Shown here: positions 38,901-53,198 of the stretch, in pieces
Numbering within the stretch: the stretch's first letter is position 1
Layout of the letters: every line of letters begins with the position of its first letter
From: Trichoplax sp. H2
Lineage: Eukaryota > Placozoa > Uniplacotomia > Trichoplacea
Length of the DNA: 64,000 nucleotides
Assembly: GCA_003344405.1 (NCBI GenBank)
Contig: NOWV01000055.1
Span: forward strand, 1-64,000
Direction: 5' to 3'
The notes under the pieces: model-generated
The model's database searches: none
What the model was told of the DNA's origin: nothing
The model's input: the letters and a program-made list of their open reading frames with translations, nothing else
Translations under genes and position numbers: made by a program

Positions 38901-40477
38901 TGTCTGGCGCAAATTACAGTACCTGTATGAGGGAACGCTTATACATTCCACATAATATCAGTTGAGAGTCAGGCGACCACTAAAATAAGTTGATATAAAT
39001 TAGATTAATCAGCTGCTTATTAATTGTCCATGGAAATTGATTTATAATGAATTATAACAAGATCTTCACTGGATATTTTGTCCAATAATCACTTTATAGT
39101 GATAGCTATCTAAAAAATAGTTTCTTTTAATGTCTACGTAACTGCGCAAAGTTCCCGATTATAACATATTCGAAATCTTGGCAATAATAGAACATAACAA
39201 TATAAAATTTGATAATAGCAATTACCTGTATATGTTCAATAACATCTAAGCAGGCAAATAAGTTACTAATCTGCAACTGTTGGCAGTCGCGGATTACTAA
39301 TTTGTACTGCACACCATTAGCCTACAATTAGATGAATAAATGAGAATCGACATTAAGGGTTAGATCGGCTCTCGTAATACTTTTAAAATAAAGTAATATG
39401 GTACGTTACAGTTACTATCCTGGATTATTGTGTGTTGCTACAGTATTTGCAATAAAAGTCGTAATACTATATTTAAATATGTACCTATTTCATAACAGTA
39501 CGTATATGGTAGGCTGATTGAACTATTTCAGGCATAATTTTAAGTAATGAGATCTTAATTAAATAAAGAGTCTAATTGAATATAGTAATATGCCCGTAAT
39601 GCAGTATTACGAAGGTTTTGCAATATTTAATGAATACTGTATGTACATTGATGCAAAACTGATCAAACTGTTTACGTTCATAGGGGACTATCCTTTTCGG
39701 TAGATACATCGTTTCGTGTCACTACAACTACAGAAGCTATCCACAATTGCTAAGTCCTAAATTATAGTATCATTCTACCATTATACAATATATTGTACGG
39801 TATACTATAGTATAACTGTTACGATGACTTCTGACTAAAAGAAGATCTTGCCCATTCCATTCGAATATCTACTCTCGTGATGCACTACTGCTCGTCTCTA
39901 AATCAATTACATACACGTATTATTATTGATTCAACCACTGAAAGAGGAACATTAAGCTATCAAGCATAAAAGTGTATATCATTAACAAGCGTAAGTCCGA
40001 CTGGGCTTATTCTGTCTAAACACTACACGGATAACGAGGTAAGCCTTTAAAATACGTGAAACACGCACGTATTAAGAATGTACTACTTAAACTTAGCGAA
40101 AGCAACATCAATTAATCAATCCTTAAATTAATGATGCAGTTGAAGTAGCTTATTCGCGATCAAATCTGTTTTAATGAGTAAATTGATAGTGATATGTAAT
40201 ATAGAAGCAGCATGCATTCAGGATGAGGAATTTACCATTCGACAACAGGATCTGTAAGTACAGTGCAGTAAACAACAAATTACATTGGGCATTGTTGATG
40301 TTTTCCGCTCTATTTCTTCTTCAATTTTGGACCTCAATTCTGTTCGATATATCATCGAAACAAGTTTAAAATCAATTTCTATTCGGTATTTAAGGTATAG
40401 CAACTTACCACAAATTGTCCATTGGGAGAAAATTTGCAGAGTCCTCTATTCTGTTTAAATAATTCGGAGAAATTCAT
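35997..40477 (-). CDS. WRAP73: WRAP73 (WDR8), WD40 centrosomal/spindle-pole protein, 14 exons
   Basis: Family role: a WD40 protein of centrosomes and spindle poles that acts with SSX2IP/MSD1-type partners in microtubule anchoring and early cilium assembly. Exons in transcription order: 40477-40409, 39321-39226, 38979-38923, 38595-38479, 38329-38257, 37768-37665, 37535-37449, 37381-37247, 37129-37052, 36921-36828, 36725-36597, 36500-36417, 36322-36215, 36118-35997. All are GT-AG with consistent phases, giving 450 aa against about 460 in vertebrates. Diagnostic stretches are the N-terminal [74 protein letters not shown] and the C-terminal LYLW-type blade ([16 protein letters not shown]). Introns between 38328 and 37500 and before exon 2 are the longest. 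Identification is secure. Confidence 0.94.
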
Positions 40478-42228
40478 GCCGACTAATACTGTCTGCTTGG
40501 ATTTTTCACCTCCTGCAGCCTATCAATTCAAGGTGGCGGTGACTGAGATCAATATTTCAATATACACTGGTACAGTAGATAGTCCAGTATTATACACTAC
40601 CCTCGCTTATTGTACCAGGCTTGGCAGAGCTTATACATTGCAATATGGCGGCAATTTTAATTTTAAATTCCGCTATTACAGTGTACAGTACATAGTATTG
40701 TAATCCATGTACTGTACTGTACTGTATTGTACTGTACTGTACAGTGTACAGTACGGTACACTGTAGAGGTAAGAAGGCTACTGTACTGTACTATATTAAG
40801 TCCGTCCTTTCCAGGCTTCCGGGCATAATTATTTAATATATTTATTTATTATTTAAATGACATAACTCTGTTTGAGATATCGACGTAAGACGCAAATGGT
40901 CAAGATTGTGTAATTTGAACATATAGCTTATCACTACTGCTAAGATGAAATTAAATTAATAATATTATAGACCACTAAAACCATAACCAATATTATACGC
41001 GTAAAAATAAATAAAGATTCTGATGGTCTACCATATACTGTACAGTACAGTGTAATTAATATATTAACAAGACGATTATTATTATTTATAGAATATAATA
41101 CTGTGGTCTATGTTCATATATATATATATATATATTGATATTTGTAGAAAGTACGTATTACATTATAATATCTGATAGAATAATGTACGACGCATAAATA
41201 TATATATAATATAGTGGGCGATGAAAGCCATACTGAATCAATGATAGTTCTATTAGTAAGAGTGCACAGTACCGTTATCGTTATTTATATATTTATTTTG
41301 GAGATAAAATTATCGCAAGATCTCTGGTACTGGCCACTAGTAGCGTGCACATACATTTAGATGTGATAATACGTTTACGTACTATCAATTCATGACACTC
41401 AACTTTCCGAAATTGTTTAAAACACTGTTGTGCAATGATGAATATACTGCTACAGTAGTACTTATCGTGGGTATACTGGCCCGTTACACAACACTAGAAT
41501 ACTATAAGCGTATAATAAATTTAATCTAAGAAATATTAAATTTGCAATTAAGTTGTACAGTATAACTACTGTCACGGAAAACCACAAAATGATTCGTACA
41601 GATAAAAAATTTTATTCTAGTATCATGCCAATATCAATTCGATAGTTAATGATAAGTTCTACACGTTAGATGCCATGAATTGCTATGACGGTATTGATCA
41701 TGATCTTACTTACAAATGCCCTACGAATTCTGACGCTAGCAATTAATTATTTATAATACAGCATATCAACGTCGCGTATAAAGTATTACGGGTTTACAGT
41801 AAGTTAAGTTTGACTTGTCAACAAATACCAGAGTATATAAAAATAAGATGCCACTATCGACTAAGCACTTTAGACAGTAAATTTTCAAAATCATCAATTT
41901 GACCTTCAATTAATTACAATCTGGGATTCAAGATTTTTTAGAATGCATATGCTAAGATAACGATAGCTCAACGTATTTACATCACTGATACACAAGCTAC
42001 AAATCAATTTTGTAAGGCATTTTAAAAACGGTCTTCAAATACGTATAAAAAACTATTCTTACACAATATGGAACAAAGTATCACCTTACATTAATTTCAT
42101 TCTTATATGTCACCACCACTATTCAATATATTTGCAAAATCCTCATTTATCAATCAGTACTATAAATTTGGCCGTGAATTTCTAGCCGCACTAAGTATCT
42201 GCAGCATCATTTTTCGTATGAAATATTA
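40478..42228. other. Intergenic between WRAP73 (5') and XRN1 (3')
   Basis: About 1.75 kb with no supportable gene. It includes a GTACTGTAC-rich tract (40675-40790), a smaller one at 41037-41053, and an AT dinucleotide run near 41118-41138. The WRAP73 promoter must lie here; I found no X-box in the first few hundred bases upstream of its ATG. Confidence 0.5.
40675..40790. repeat. GTACTGTAC/GTACAGTAC self-complementary tract
   Basis: Tandem GTACT units switch orientation to GTACA units within the tract (GTACTGTACTGTACTG, then CTGTACAGTGTACAGTAC). Because GTACTGTAC and GTACAGTAC are reverse complements, the tract can fold on itself. The same sequence type is the main repeat at 52650-55000. Confidence 0.8.
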
Positions 42229-45200
42229 TCATTCGTGCTTCGTTTGATGGTCTCGATTTCTATTGTGTTTGTTTGCCATGGATCGAGTATTCTTCATAAC
42301 CTATAATAACACGTAGGTAACAAAAAATATTGATAAAAATCATTAGAAATAATATATGTAAACATTTCATAAAAAGATAATATACATCTTAACGTTTTAC
42401 ACGTTCTTACTTGCAGCGGAACAAACGACTGATGTGGTCTGGGATTATTCTGTGGAACGGTTTCGACAGGCATTCTGAGGTGATGATAATAACTGGGATC
42501 AACTCTAGGGAAACCATATCCATACATTGGATACATAGGTATGTTAACGTTTGGCGGCATAGGCATATAATGCATAGGCGGACGAAAAATATTGTTTATC
42601 GGTGTTCTAGGATGGGGTTGTCTGACCGTGGGAGGTGCCGTTGTCATTTGGGGTACTGGGAAGTTAGCCCTGTTACTAGCCTGAGAAACTTTTACTGAAG
42701 AAATATTGCGCACTCCGATTGACTTCAATTGCTCCGTTAAAGTAGAAACAGCACTAGGCTGCACCAGGTTAGGCTTATTAGGTTCATCAGTTGCATTATC
42801 AGATGATTCAGAAGGCTTAAAGGCACCAGTTTCATTGATTTCAGCATCAATTTCAGTCGTTAATTTCGTGTCAGATTGTTCGTGCTGTCTGCGCAATCGC
42901 AATTGATTTTCCTAAAATAGGTGCATAAAAAACAAGTTTATAAAAAGAGGACGCCATGTTTAGTTTGATTTATTATAACTGTCGTCGTATTACTAAATAT
43001 TGTAGAGCTTGAAGCGAAGCGGTGCTATAAGCTTCTTTTAATTCAAGGCTAGGAGATGGGCTGCTAAATTGGATTCCGTCGTCCAGCTCTATAACTCCAA
43101 TCATACCCTAAGGAAAACAATTTTGTTTAATTTTTTTAATATATAATATAGTATATCGTTAAATCAACAATATTTTCAGATGATAGACCACACATACATC
43201 CTTCGTTTTGTAGCACCTAAATATAGGAGGAGAACGACCATTTTGTAGGCAGAAATTTCGAACTGCGTCGATCGGATTTCCATGTTGCCTTAGGTAGAAA
43301 AAAATTTATATTTTCGTGTAATAAATGCAGACTTTAATGGGTACTTAGCTATTACAATATAAGATGAGTTTCGCACTTACAGTGATTTCACAATTTCTGA
43401 AATTTTTTTCGTATTAGTATTGCCTGAGTTGAAGCGCAAGCGCAAAAACGTTATCTATAATGTTATTTTGGTTAAGAAAAAAGGTTAAATACTATGATTA
43501 AGACCTTTTTCCTGATGTTTGGTTGCCCGTTTTAAAGGCAAGGGCTGCTCCTTGGTAACTGTAGCCGGAGTATCATTATGATCATCTGTCCCAATTTTTA
43601 GTAAACCTTTTATCAGCTGGGTACCACGTGCCTATAAATGTTATGTAATTTTCAGTGTTTGATAATGGCAATCAGTAATCAAATCTGTACTTACAGTTGT
43701 GTTTGCTTTATCTTTGTTTTGCATTGATTTTGCATTCATATGAGAATGTTTGCTATCTTTCATTTCGCCGATAGTTTCTGACCGTGATGCAGTCGTGCTG
43801 GGCATAGATAATTCACTGTTGGATAATTTTTCTGCATTGGAACCTTTCAACAAACATATTAGAAGCATTATGATACTACTTATACTACCATTTAATCGTA
43901 AGCTGAACTCCAGTAAATCTGCCTAAAGGTTATGACGACGCAAATTTTAGAAACTGTTAGTAATGTTCCTGCTGTTTCTACCTTTGCTTCGATGATTTTC
44001 TGCCTTCATGTTTTGCCACGCCTGACGTCGCGATTGTACGCCATCACCTAATCAAAGTAATCGCGTATCTATAGTTGTGCTACTCATCTACGGCCAATAA
44101 ATTTTCGAGTAAACTGTGACTTACTGTAGATAAATTAAGAGAAATTATAACTACCTATATCTTTACTTTCATCCGGCTTCTTAGCGGCATTCATAGATTT
44201 GTTTTCGACAGGATCATTGCGTCCGACACGTTTCGTAGTTGTTTTATGAGACGTTCGGTTTTCTTTCAAATTTGGTGACTTTTTAAATTGAGAATTAGGT
44301 CCATTGTACTTTCCCTTGCGCATACCGTATGTTAAATTTAGTAAATTGTATGTGGCCATTCTGTACCCCCTTCTACCCGAACATCTAAATCAATGGATTT
44401 CATGAGTTAATTGCTGCGTACCAAAGCGATTTTAAAATTTATTATACTAATACGGCAACGACATTCTCCAAATTATGTAGATCAAGATGAATAATGTAAA
44501 TAGACAAAATACCTTAACGACATCCCGCCAGGAAATGATATGTCAAATAAAACATCACATACAATTGAGCTACTCTCTATATTTTCCTCGTTATAAACTC
44601 CTATCACTGTGCCTTTGCATCCACAAGGAACGGCAATTCCTTGCTTAATATTAACAACTCGATCGTACAGTTGAAAGTCGGCATCAGAATTTGGGGAAAC
44701 TTTTCCTATTCCAGCGTATGGCTATTGAAAACAATTTACAACAGTGTATTAGATTTAATATCAATCATAATAGTGTAAGAAAGACTAAAAATACCTTAAA
44801 GATTATATTTGGTTTCACATAAACTTGTATAATTTGTGCTTTATGGTTCTCTTGCTATTTAAAAGGTTATAAATTCTATATTAATGTTTAGTTGAAAAAT
44901 CATCCCTTTGCATGTCATAGCATATACGATAGTAATTGCGATAACAGGATAGACGCCACTCTTACCGTAAATTTTTCTACACAATTTTCTATTTCTGTCA
45001 CCACTTCTGCTTCTAAAACATAACTTCCACAGTTTACCTGTCTACTTAACAGATTTGGTAATGATTGTAACCATTGTCGTAATTCTTCCAACATTTCTTG
45101 ACTGAAAAAAAAATGAACAAATTACGTTACATTACTGAGATATAGACTAATTTACCGCCTAGAAATCACTTACCTAATATTATTCCGCTTAAGATGTTCC

Positions 45201-48200
45201 TGATATAACTTCTTATTGGGTTCATGATGAGCTATAACGGAAACTATCTTTGGGAATCTGTGAAGCATGACAGAACCGAATTAAATTACAGTTCAATACA
45301 CAGTACACTCGTCTGAGGTAATTACATACAGAGAGAAAACTAATAACCTATTTATATAAGTACGAAGCAGATCTATTGCTTTATCTGAATACACCCAAAA
45401 TTGATTGTTCACTTTGTGAGTATAGCCAACGACCTAATTGGCATCAAGGAAATACATGATCAATTCGAGTCGTTATTACATTATAATCAATATAAGTAAG
45501 CTTTAAAGAACAAACCTCCTTATTTTTTTTCGATTGCTTTAAATTTAAGCCAATATTCATCTTTGTTTCGCTATCGTAAAACACGATATTAGCAGTAATT
45601 AAAATGCACATATAATATAATATAATAAAACTGGCTTATCTAAAGCCTTACAATGAATTAGAAGATTTTCCCCTCGAGAATATAAGATAGGTTCCCGTTA
45701 AAAAAGCTATTACAACCGGAGGTACATTTAGCGTATATGCAGCATCGTGAGATGTCCAATACGGCGGTGATAAATCCTAAATTTAATGCCAATAAATACG
45801 ATCAATACAAATCATTGTGACATGTTGATTAAGAAGATAAGATTACATCTTGGCGAGCTCGAATTGACGAAAAATCTGGCTCTTTCACGACCATAACGCG
45901 TAATCTTATGCGATTTGTCACTTCATCTACGTAAATAACCTGATCAAATTTAAATAATTAATATATATTACATTCTTTAATAGGCAACCCAACATATAAA
46001 GATACCTACCTTTCCAGAAGCACCATAATTAATTCTAAAGTTAGGTTTTTGTTCGACAGATTTTAATAGAAAGCATGTACAGTTGATAGAAAAGAATTCC
46101 GATAAAGTTCGTGCTTTATTAGAGTATTCCTGATCGTACACATGAATATCCTAAAATTTACAAAGATTAGCATGATCAATTTGTAGTTGCAACTATTATA
46201 TCATTTAAATTTCGTTACGTGCCTTAACAATTATCTGATAAGCAAAAAGTTGCGGCTTATCCGACCACTGATTCTCTAGAGAAATATTTTTACCTCCATT
46301 TATCAGAGTACAGCTATAACATAAGGAAAAATAATCAGAACGGTAGTTCGATATATTCGAAAATTTTGGAACTTTTGAGATGGTATTAAATAAAACGTTT
46401 TAATCTGACTCACGTTTGGCCAACCAGTAACAAAGCTTTAACCAGAATTTCAGTTGTTCCAATGTCGATACCCTGTCTTTCCATATAACTAAAGAGAGTA
46501 AGCAGAAAATGTTTACGATGATATAAAGTTTAAAATTAGATAAAATTGATAACAAAGATCGTACGAAGATTTAATGTTATCAATGTCTCTATTGCGTTGT
46601 TCTCTTTCCGATGTCTTCAACGGTGAAATGTCGAGATTATTGTTATATTTAGTCCAATCTTTTCCTCTAGAGTACCTGCAGTAGTAATTTCAACAATAGT
46701 CAAGCTATCAGTAAATCAGTTGTATACAGTATGCTTAAGTAAGCGCATATACTTAGTATCTTCGCCAATGACTTCGGTGACAAAAGCTTGGACCAGATGT
46801 GGCCATCCTACGAAACATATCTTACCAATAAGATCCTTAGCGATATTATTCACATCCATCTACAATATGGACATTAGTAGTTTAAACTTTAAAAAATACG
46901 GAAAGCCTATCGTATTACTGATCAAGGGTCAAAAATACACCTTACGTACTTTATTACATTTGTTCTGAACTTTCAAAATTAAATTCTCATTTTTGCTCGG
47001 CCCTTGAAATACTTTAACATTTGCTTTTACCAATTCAGTTGTAAAATCTAAATGTTGTAAAGTTGGAAATCCTGGATAGTAAACGCCAAGCTTAACCTTT
47101 GGATGTAATCCATGCATGATGGCTTCTGGTTTCAATCGAAATTTTATTTCATCAATTTCTTCCAAGCTTAAAAATTTCAACAGAACACTATTATCGTCAT
47201 GCCTTTCCAAAATAATACTAATAACGTCAAAATTGACATGCAATCCCAGTAGTACCTCGAACGACAATGAAAAATATCAGGAAACGCAGGATGAGGTGAT
47301 TTGTATCCGTAATCAAGGCCATATTTATAACGAAAAAGAAGATGAGGACCATGCTTATTACGCTTCCGCTCTTTATCAGTTAGATGATGTTCAACCGTTT
47401 TCATGGCTTGTAATAGAAGCGACTTATCGATAAGATGAAAAGAATATTAGATATTTACCCACAAATATAATAGATTACTTTCCGATACTATAAATCAGTA
47501 AAGATTACTTCATCAATAAACGGAATTTTAACCACTGCTTCCCAGGAGTTTTGTTTTTCGTTGAGATCGGTATTAAAATTTACCGGATAAAAGTTTATTA
47601 TAGGAGAATTCGGACTTGTCATCAATGACTGGTAATGAAGTTTACGTAAAAATAACTTTAATACAATTGTAATAACCTTGAATTGATTAATGGGATCAGA
47701 ATGCATAGAAATACCTGATATGGTATGGGTAATAATTTTTTACTAGCTTCAGGCAATACTGCCATCAGCTGCTGAAATGGTAGGAAGGGTTCCGACATTT
47801 CCAATTCTATGTCCATACTCTTGAAGTTAGTGATATCAGAGATGTATGGAGCGTAATGATGAGGATAAAACCTACATTATTAGGGGTAAATTAAACGAAT
47901 AAATATAAAATACAACTTGTGGACTAGTTTAAATTCCATTCGAATTACCAGCTCCATGACTGGACACCGCAGTAGTAGTATTGCAAAATCCAGTGAATAG
48001 TTTTAATGTAATCATTTGCAATTCTTTGAATCTTTTCCTCCGTTACAGGATTCATTTCTAGTTTCTCTTCATAATAATTATTTCGGAAAATTTTAAATTC
48101 CTCCTCTAAAGTATCAGTGTCAACGTCATCTGCTGTAATCATTTCACTTTCTTGTATTAATTCTTTTAGGTCATTTTCTATTTCTACTTCCTTGTCTAAA

Positions 48201-51200
48201 TTCTCTGGAGCTTTATCAGATATATTGCCAGTCTCTTCCGAATCAGAAAATGGCTGGATACCACCACCTCGCTTAGATAGCATATAAAAAGAATTTATTC
48301 AAAAAGTTACTGTGAAATATCTTTACTAATTAAAGAAAAAGTAAAATATGTACCTTCATTTCAAGCCATTTTATATTGTCGTACGTTTCTTGGAATTGTT
48401 CAAGATCAAACTGCAATAACGGAAATATTTTAAGCGTAATCGGCTAAATGACACAATACGGATAAAATCAGTTGATATGAATAGTAACCTCTGACAGTTT
48501 CTTTAAGAGCTTTTCAAATCTAGTGATGTTTAATTTTCCATGCTCATGCAAATAGCCTAACATAGTGTTAAAAATAACATAAGTTAGAATTTGTGAGTTG
48601 TGTATATTTGTAAGATGACAGCGATAAAAACTAGGTCTACATGGTAATAAATCAATATAACCATTCATTGAGCATCTGAAACAAATTAACTAACCTTCAA
48701 ATGTTGGCAATAATTCCTTATATACCAGTTCAAGCTTTACTAAGGCATTCTAAGTATTCATTAGTTTACGAAATTATTATGAAATAGTAATATAGCAGGT
48801 TATTGACACAATAAAGCCAAAACAGTAATTATAATCATTTAAATTATTAAACGATACCAATATGTAGATGTAACATAGACTAACCTGATGTATATGTAGA
48901 TGAGGAAGATGAGGAATAAAATCATTTCCAACAAGATAACCTAATAAGATCCAGTCATCGATAATTCTTTCCAAATCGTAAGGAAATTTAATTTTATTCT
49001 TAAATTATATCAATAAAAGGTTTGTATTGCCTGATTAGTACCAGATTAAAGAAAGTATATTTATTGTTTTAGTGACAGAACAAATGCATTTTTAAAATTA
49101 AGGTCGATGGTGATAAGGAATACTAATAAAAATAAATTTTGTTACCTGTACATCGCAAAATTCACAATCTAAGTAATCTCTTAGTAAGGACAAATGGAGT
49201 AAGTAAAACTGAATATCTTCTGCGTTGGATGATTTTTTGTTTTTATTCCTTTTACCGAATATTACCTCTTCTCTTAAGAGAGAGAAATGCGGTTCATGAG
49301 AAGCTAGACCTAAAATAATCTGCAAAATGATGTAAATTTTTTCTTAAAATCTAAGCAAAACAGGACACGGTGTAAAGATAACATGAAATGGAATGCATGC
49401 AATGATGATAGAGATTATTTCTTTATCTTACTAGATCAGCATCCAAGCCATATAGGCAATGTCTAGTATTATGATCATAATCAGGCGTAGATCTAAGATG
49501 GCGTATAAATTCCATAATTTTATGTTCTCCTTCACCTGGGGTCTGTAAATTTAAAAAACGATTAAAGGATTGTTTAACTATTTGTATCGAATTCTGTGGT
49601 GATATTCACTCTAATCTAAAAGATTACTAAAAATTGCAAATTCTTCGTAATGCTAAATGATTTTAACCAAATATTACCGTATAACTAACGTATTAATGTT
49701 GCAAACACATCAAGAGTACGAACGGAGTGTCCTCTTAACTTACTTCATGGCCCGATAAATAAATATCTACATTTTGCCAAGCCTCATCTGTAGATATTTT
49801 TCTACTGATGAAGTATTTTAACTGTCGGTGTAGCTTATCCATAAACTCAGTGCCTGTTAGCATATTTTAGCAGATTGATAACTTTGGTGAATAATCAATT
49901 TTTTTGAGTATAAAATAAGCAATTAAAATTTTCGCAATACAAGATTTTTAACTAAGATACAGTTTAATCTTTAGTTTATACACAAGAAATTGATAATTAC
50001 CAGGCGTGATACAGTTGGAATCAAAAGCTTCTTCAGTAGGTAATTCTTCACCTTTACTCTTAGCTTTTTCTATAACTTGCTTGGCTTCCATAGCTGATCT
50101 ATAAATGACATGCAAAAGGGAATGAGACTAATCCATGCAAGCTTAATATACAACGGATATTCGAATACTAATTGATCTTAAAGAAATATACTTCAATCAT
50201 AGTCAATGATTTACTTTTGGTAGTATTACAAGATTGGGCGAATCAAGTAAAGAATACTGTGTACCCAGATTGCAGTAGTAGCATCTAGATATACCCAGTT
50301 ATGCACTTTATATTTGTAAATAGTATCATTGCAAAGAATTATTAACCTGAATCTTCGACTACGTTGCTGATTCATCTTAGCTCTAGGAGCAATCCCATCA
50401 ATAGCCATAAATAGTACTTTTCGAGGTTTAATAATTCTGAATAGTACCTGCACAAAAGGTAAATTTATTTACATTGCTCACATGTGTGGCATCATGTACA
50501 GTATTAAGTGATGTTCTGTATCAACATCATATTTAAGTTTCTTTTCAATGATATAAATATCATTAGTTAATTTCGCATGCTGTAAACTATTTCCAAGGGT
50601 ATACGTTACTACATAGATCAAATGGAAAGATTTGGATGTGTTCCTTTACCTCAATATAGCTAAATATGTCCAGAAAAATTTTCTCTTCGGATATACGAAA
50701 GTGTGCATTAGCATCGTCAGGATGAGAGCAGTTATGGATAATCCCATTCATGTCCAGATAGAGGTTATCAAATTCTGGGATCTAGTCAAAGTTTAGAATA
50801 GAAGCAAGGTGTCAATAAGTTCTTTCTGAATTCTTAAAATGTATATTTTTATAGCGGTTGATCGGTATATGGCATAATAATAATTGCTATAAAAACATAG
50901 CTTGTAAATTATTCCACTTAATTGGTAACACTAAATAATTTAGCATTAACTTTTTTTCCTGTACGAGTTGTAGTTGTGTTCGCAATGATAACAGCAAGGA
51001 AGAGCGTTGTCTGTATTAATAATTTCTTATTATACTGTACTGTACTAAAAATAATTTCATGCCTTGACTATCTGCTAAGTTATTATAATTATGGCATCGT
51101 TCTCGATAGTAATCTAACGCAATACGATAGTATTGTAGAATCAATGTGTAGCCTGTAATCAGTGTTATTGCATTTAACTGGCAATAGACTAGCTTTAATT

Positions 51201-52523
51201 AACAGATATCAAGTCATAATTTATTATAGCGCTATTTTACAGTTTATTTGCGAACAGAGTTGGTAAAATAGAATGTATTCAAGTTACGCAAACTCAGTAA
51301 TATCATTATGGTAGCCAGTGATGACATTAGTATTTTGTAGAGTGTAATCTCACAGAATTTTATCGAAGGAAATAGAGTATACGAATATTATCGTAAGCTG
51401 GATGATCGTACAAGTTATCCGTTATTTATATTGCTGTTCTAATTTTTAAACAGCATGAATTCTATCGATATAGCTTAGAATCAAAGTATTGATTGATAAC
51501 TTTAAAATTATTAAAATGGATTGTAATTTAGGCGTATTATAAATGTTTTAATTAGCAACATCAAGTTGTCATCCATTTGGAATAGTGCAACCCTAAAATG
51601 ATTACAAGTAATACTGTACTGTACACCAGTGTATTACACTATACGATGTACTGTATTCAGATACATGCATATTCATCCTGGTCCATTAGCAATTTTAATC
51701 TGTCATATTATCATTTCTCATGGATGAGGTGCTTACAGATACTAGATTCTAATACTGCTATGCTAGTGCAATCAAATCAGGCGGGTAGCAAGTAATTTAT
51801 TATGTATTTATGTACTGTATTTATGGGCAATTTAGCAAGTGGAGTAATACTTTTCAGGCACGATGCATTGCATGGTATGCTACAATGTCGATATTGGCTA
51901 TGGTTGGGATAAATCGACAAGCTAGTGAAATGATATCCTACATAGATCAAGATATAGCGTCAGTGCTAATTATATAACTTAATTAAATGAAGTAATCGTG
52001 AGGTTCGATATTTATTTCAGATAGTTAGACTACAGTGGATAAATTACTCTCATCAGTAATGTCGAAACTAGTAAGGGTAGGACTTAAGAATAGTGTGAAT
52101 CCATTCCTGATGCAATAATGCCCTAGAGGAGAGTTTAGTATGAACTCCTACGTGCAACGAGATTCGATCACCAGGTTCCAGTTGTTGTGTAGTACAGTAA
52201 GTTATACTCATGTACCATTCAAAAAGTATTGTTTATCGTCAAATTATCTTTCATGGCGAAATGATTCAATTATAAACTAAAGTATGGATAATTGTATTAT
52301 TCATTAATCGATCAAGTTGATATACACGTCTATACTGTAGGTTAATCCATCATTTTTTATCCAGTTGGAACTTGCAGTGTTGCAAGCTCTTGCCTTCAAT
52401 GTGGTGTAATATATGAGTGCAAAGTTTTCAAATGCTATCGTTACTTACTTGGTGTTCTTTGATAATCTGACTGAGACATGGGTACCGTTCGCTGATCCAA
52501 CGAAAAAATTTAGGAACTCCCAT
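42229..52523 (-). CDS. XRN1: XRN1 5'-3' exoribonuclease, 38 exons
   Basis: Family role: the cytoplasmic 5'-3' RNase that degrades decapped mRNA. Exons: 52523-52449, 50781-50650, 50447-50347, 50098-50001, 49853-49744, 49542-49432, 49319-49146, 48998-48885, 48749-48695, 48556-48489, 48410-48354, 48271-47949, 47871-47715, 47628-47509, 47422-47256, 47217-46950, 46859-46753, 46675-46565, 46488-46414, 46313-46223, 46150-46010, 45939-45847, 45776-45652, 45570-45516, 45433-45348, 45257-45174, 45101-44966, 44854-44795, 44721-44513, 44384-44155, 44047-43982, 43843-43695, 43631-43505, 43423-43381, 43288-43198, 43107-42994, 42911-42411, 42300-42229. The joined frame is 1631 aa (human about 1700). Seen: [79 protein letters not shown] (acidic active-site residues kept), an SH3-like [18 protein letters not shown] and a Pro-rich tail ending near FVPLQ. 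Two introns are odd (see findings). Exon 32 onward is less certain. Confidence 0.95.
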
Positions 52524-53198
52524 GTTGTAACTTTCAAGTGAGTTTCTATCAGACTATTGAAATAAATAAGAAAAGGTCATGAACAACATAAGCTAACTTT
52601 GCAGAAAGATTTTGCCCATAAAAATTCCATCTGTCTCTTAGACTAAAGTAAAGTACAGTACAGTATTGAGCATTGCATTACCAACGCAGTCGAGTTGATT
52701 TTTTGATAGAAAATACTATAGAGATGACAGATGAACTAGCAACTGAAGTTCCCCAAGCCAATCTTGGATACGTACTGTACGCTGCGCGCTGTACAACAGC
52801 ATGTACAGTGTACAGTACGTACGATTACAGTCAAGAATTTCAGTACTGCATTGTGTTATACTGTACAGTACTGTTGTGTAATACTGTACTGAACAGTGTA
52901 CAGTATAATTTCGAAAGTACAGTACAGTACTGTACTGTACTGTACTGCAGAGATTTTGATTCTTTGGAGACTCCGTAATGGCTGCCACTCGATTTAAACG
53001 TAATTCAAGTTTTATAATTTTAGCTTTGAAGCGATTATGCACAATTTTATTTCAATGACTCATGATACTGTACTGTATTACGAGAGGACCCGTGAATGAA
53101 GGCTTGACTGACTCAGTGTGGAACATTGGGTCAGTTTCATATAATTTTTTTGTCAACACACATAGCCACAGACGTTCAAAATTGCGACAGTCCAATTT

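Noticed and set aside
42411-42906. Forward-strand frames opposite the large XRN1 C-terminal exon
   Set aside because: They are antisense shadows of the Pro-rich XRN1 exon.
46720-46968. 82-codon forward frame inside XRN1
   Set aside because: It is antisense to well-supported XRN1 exons 16-17.
52673-53042. Overlapping ~100-codon frames on both strands
   Set aside because: They are made largely of GTACTGTAC repeat translated as Tyr/Cys/Thr/Val runs and resemble no protein.
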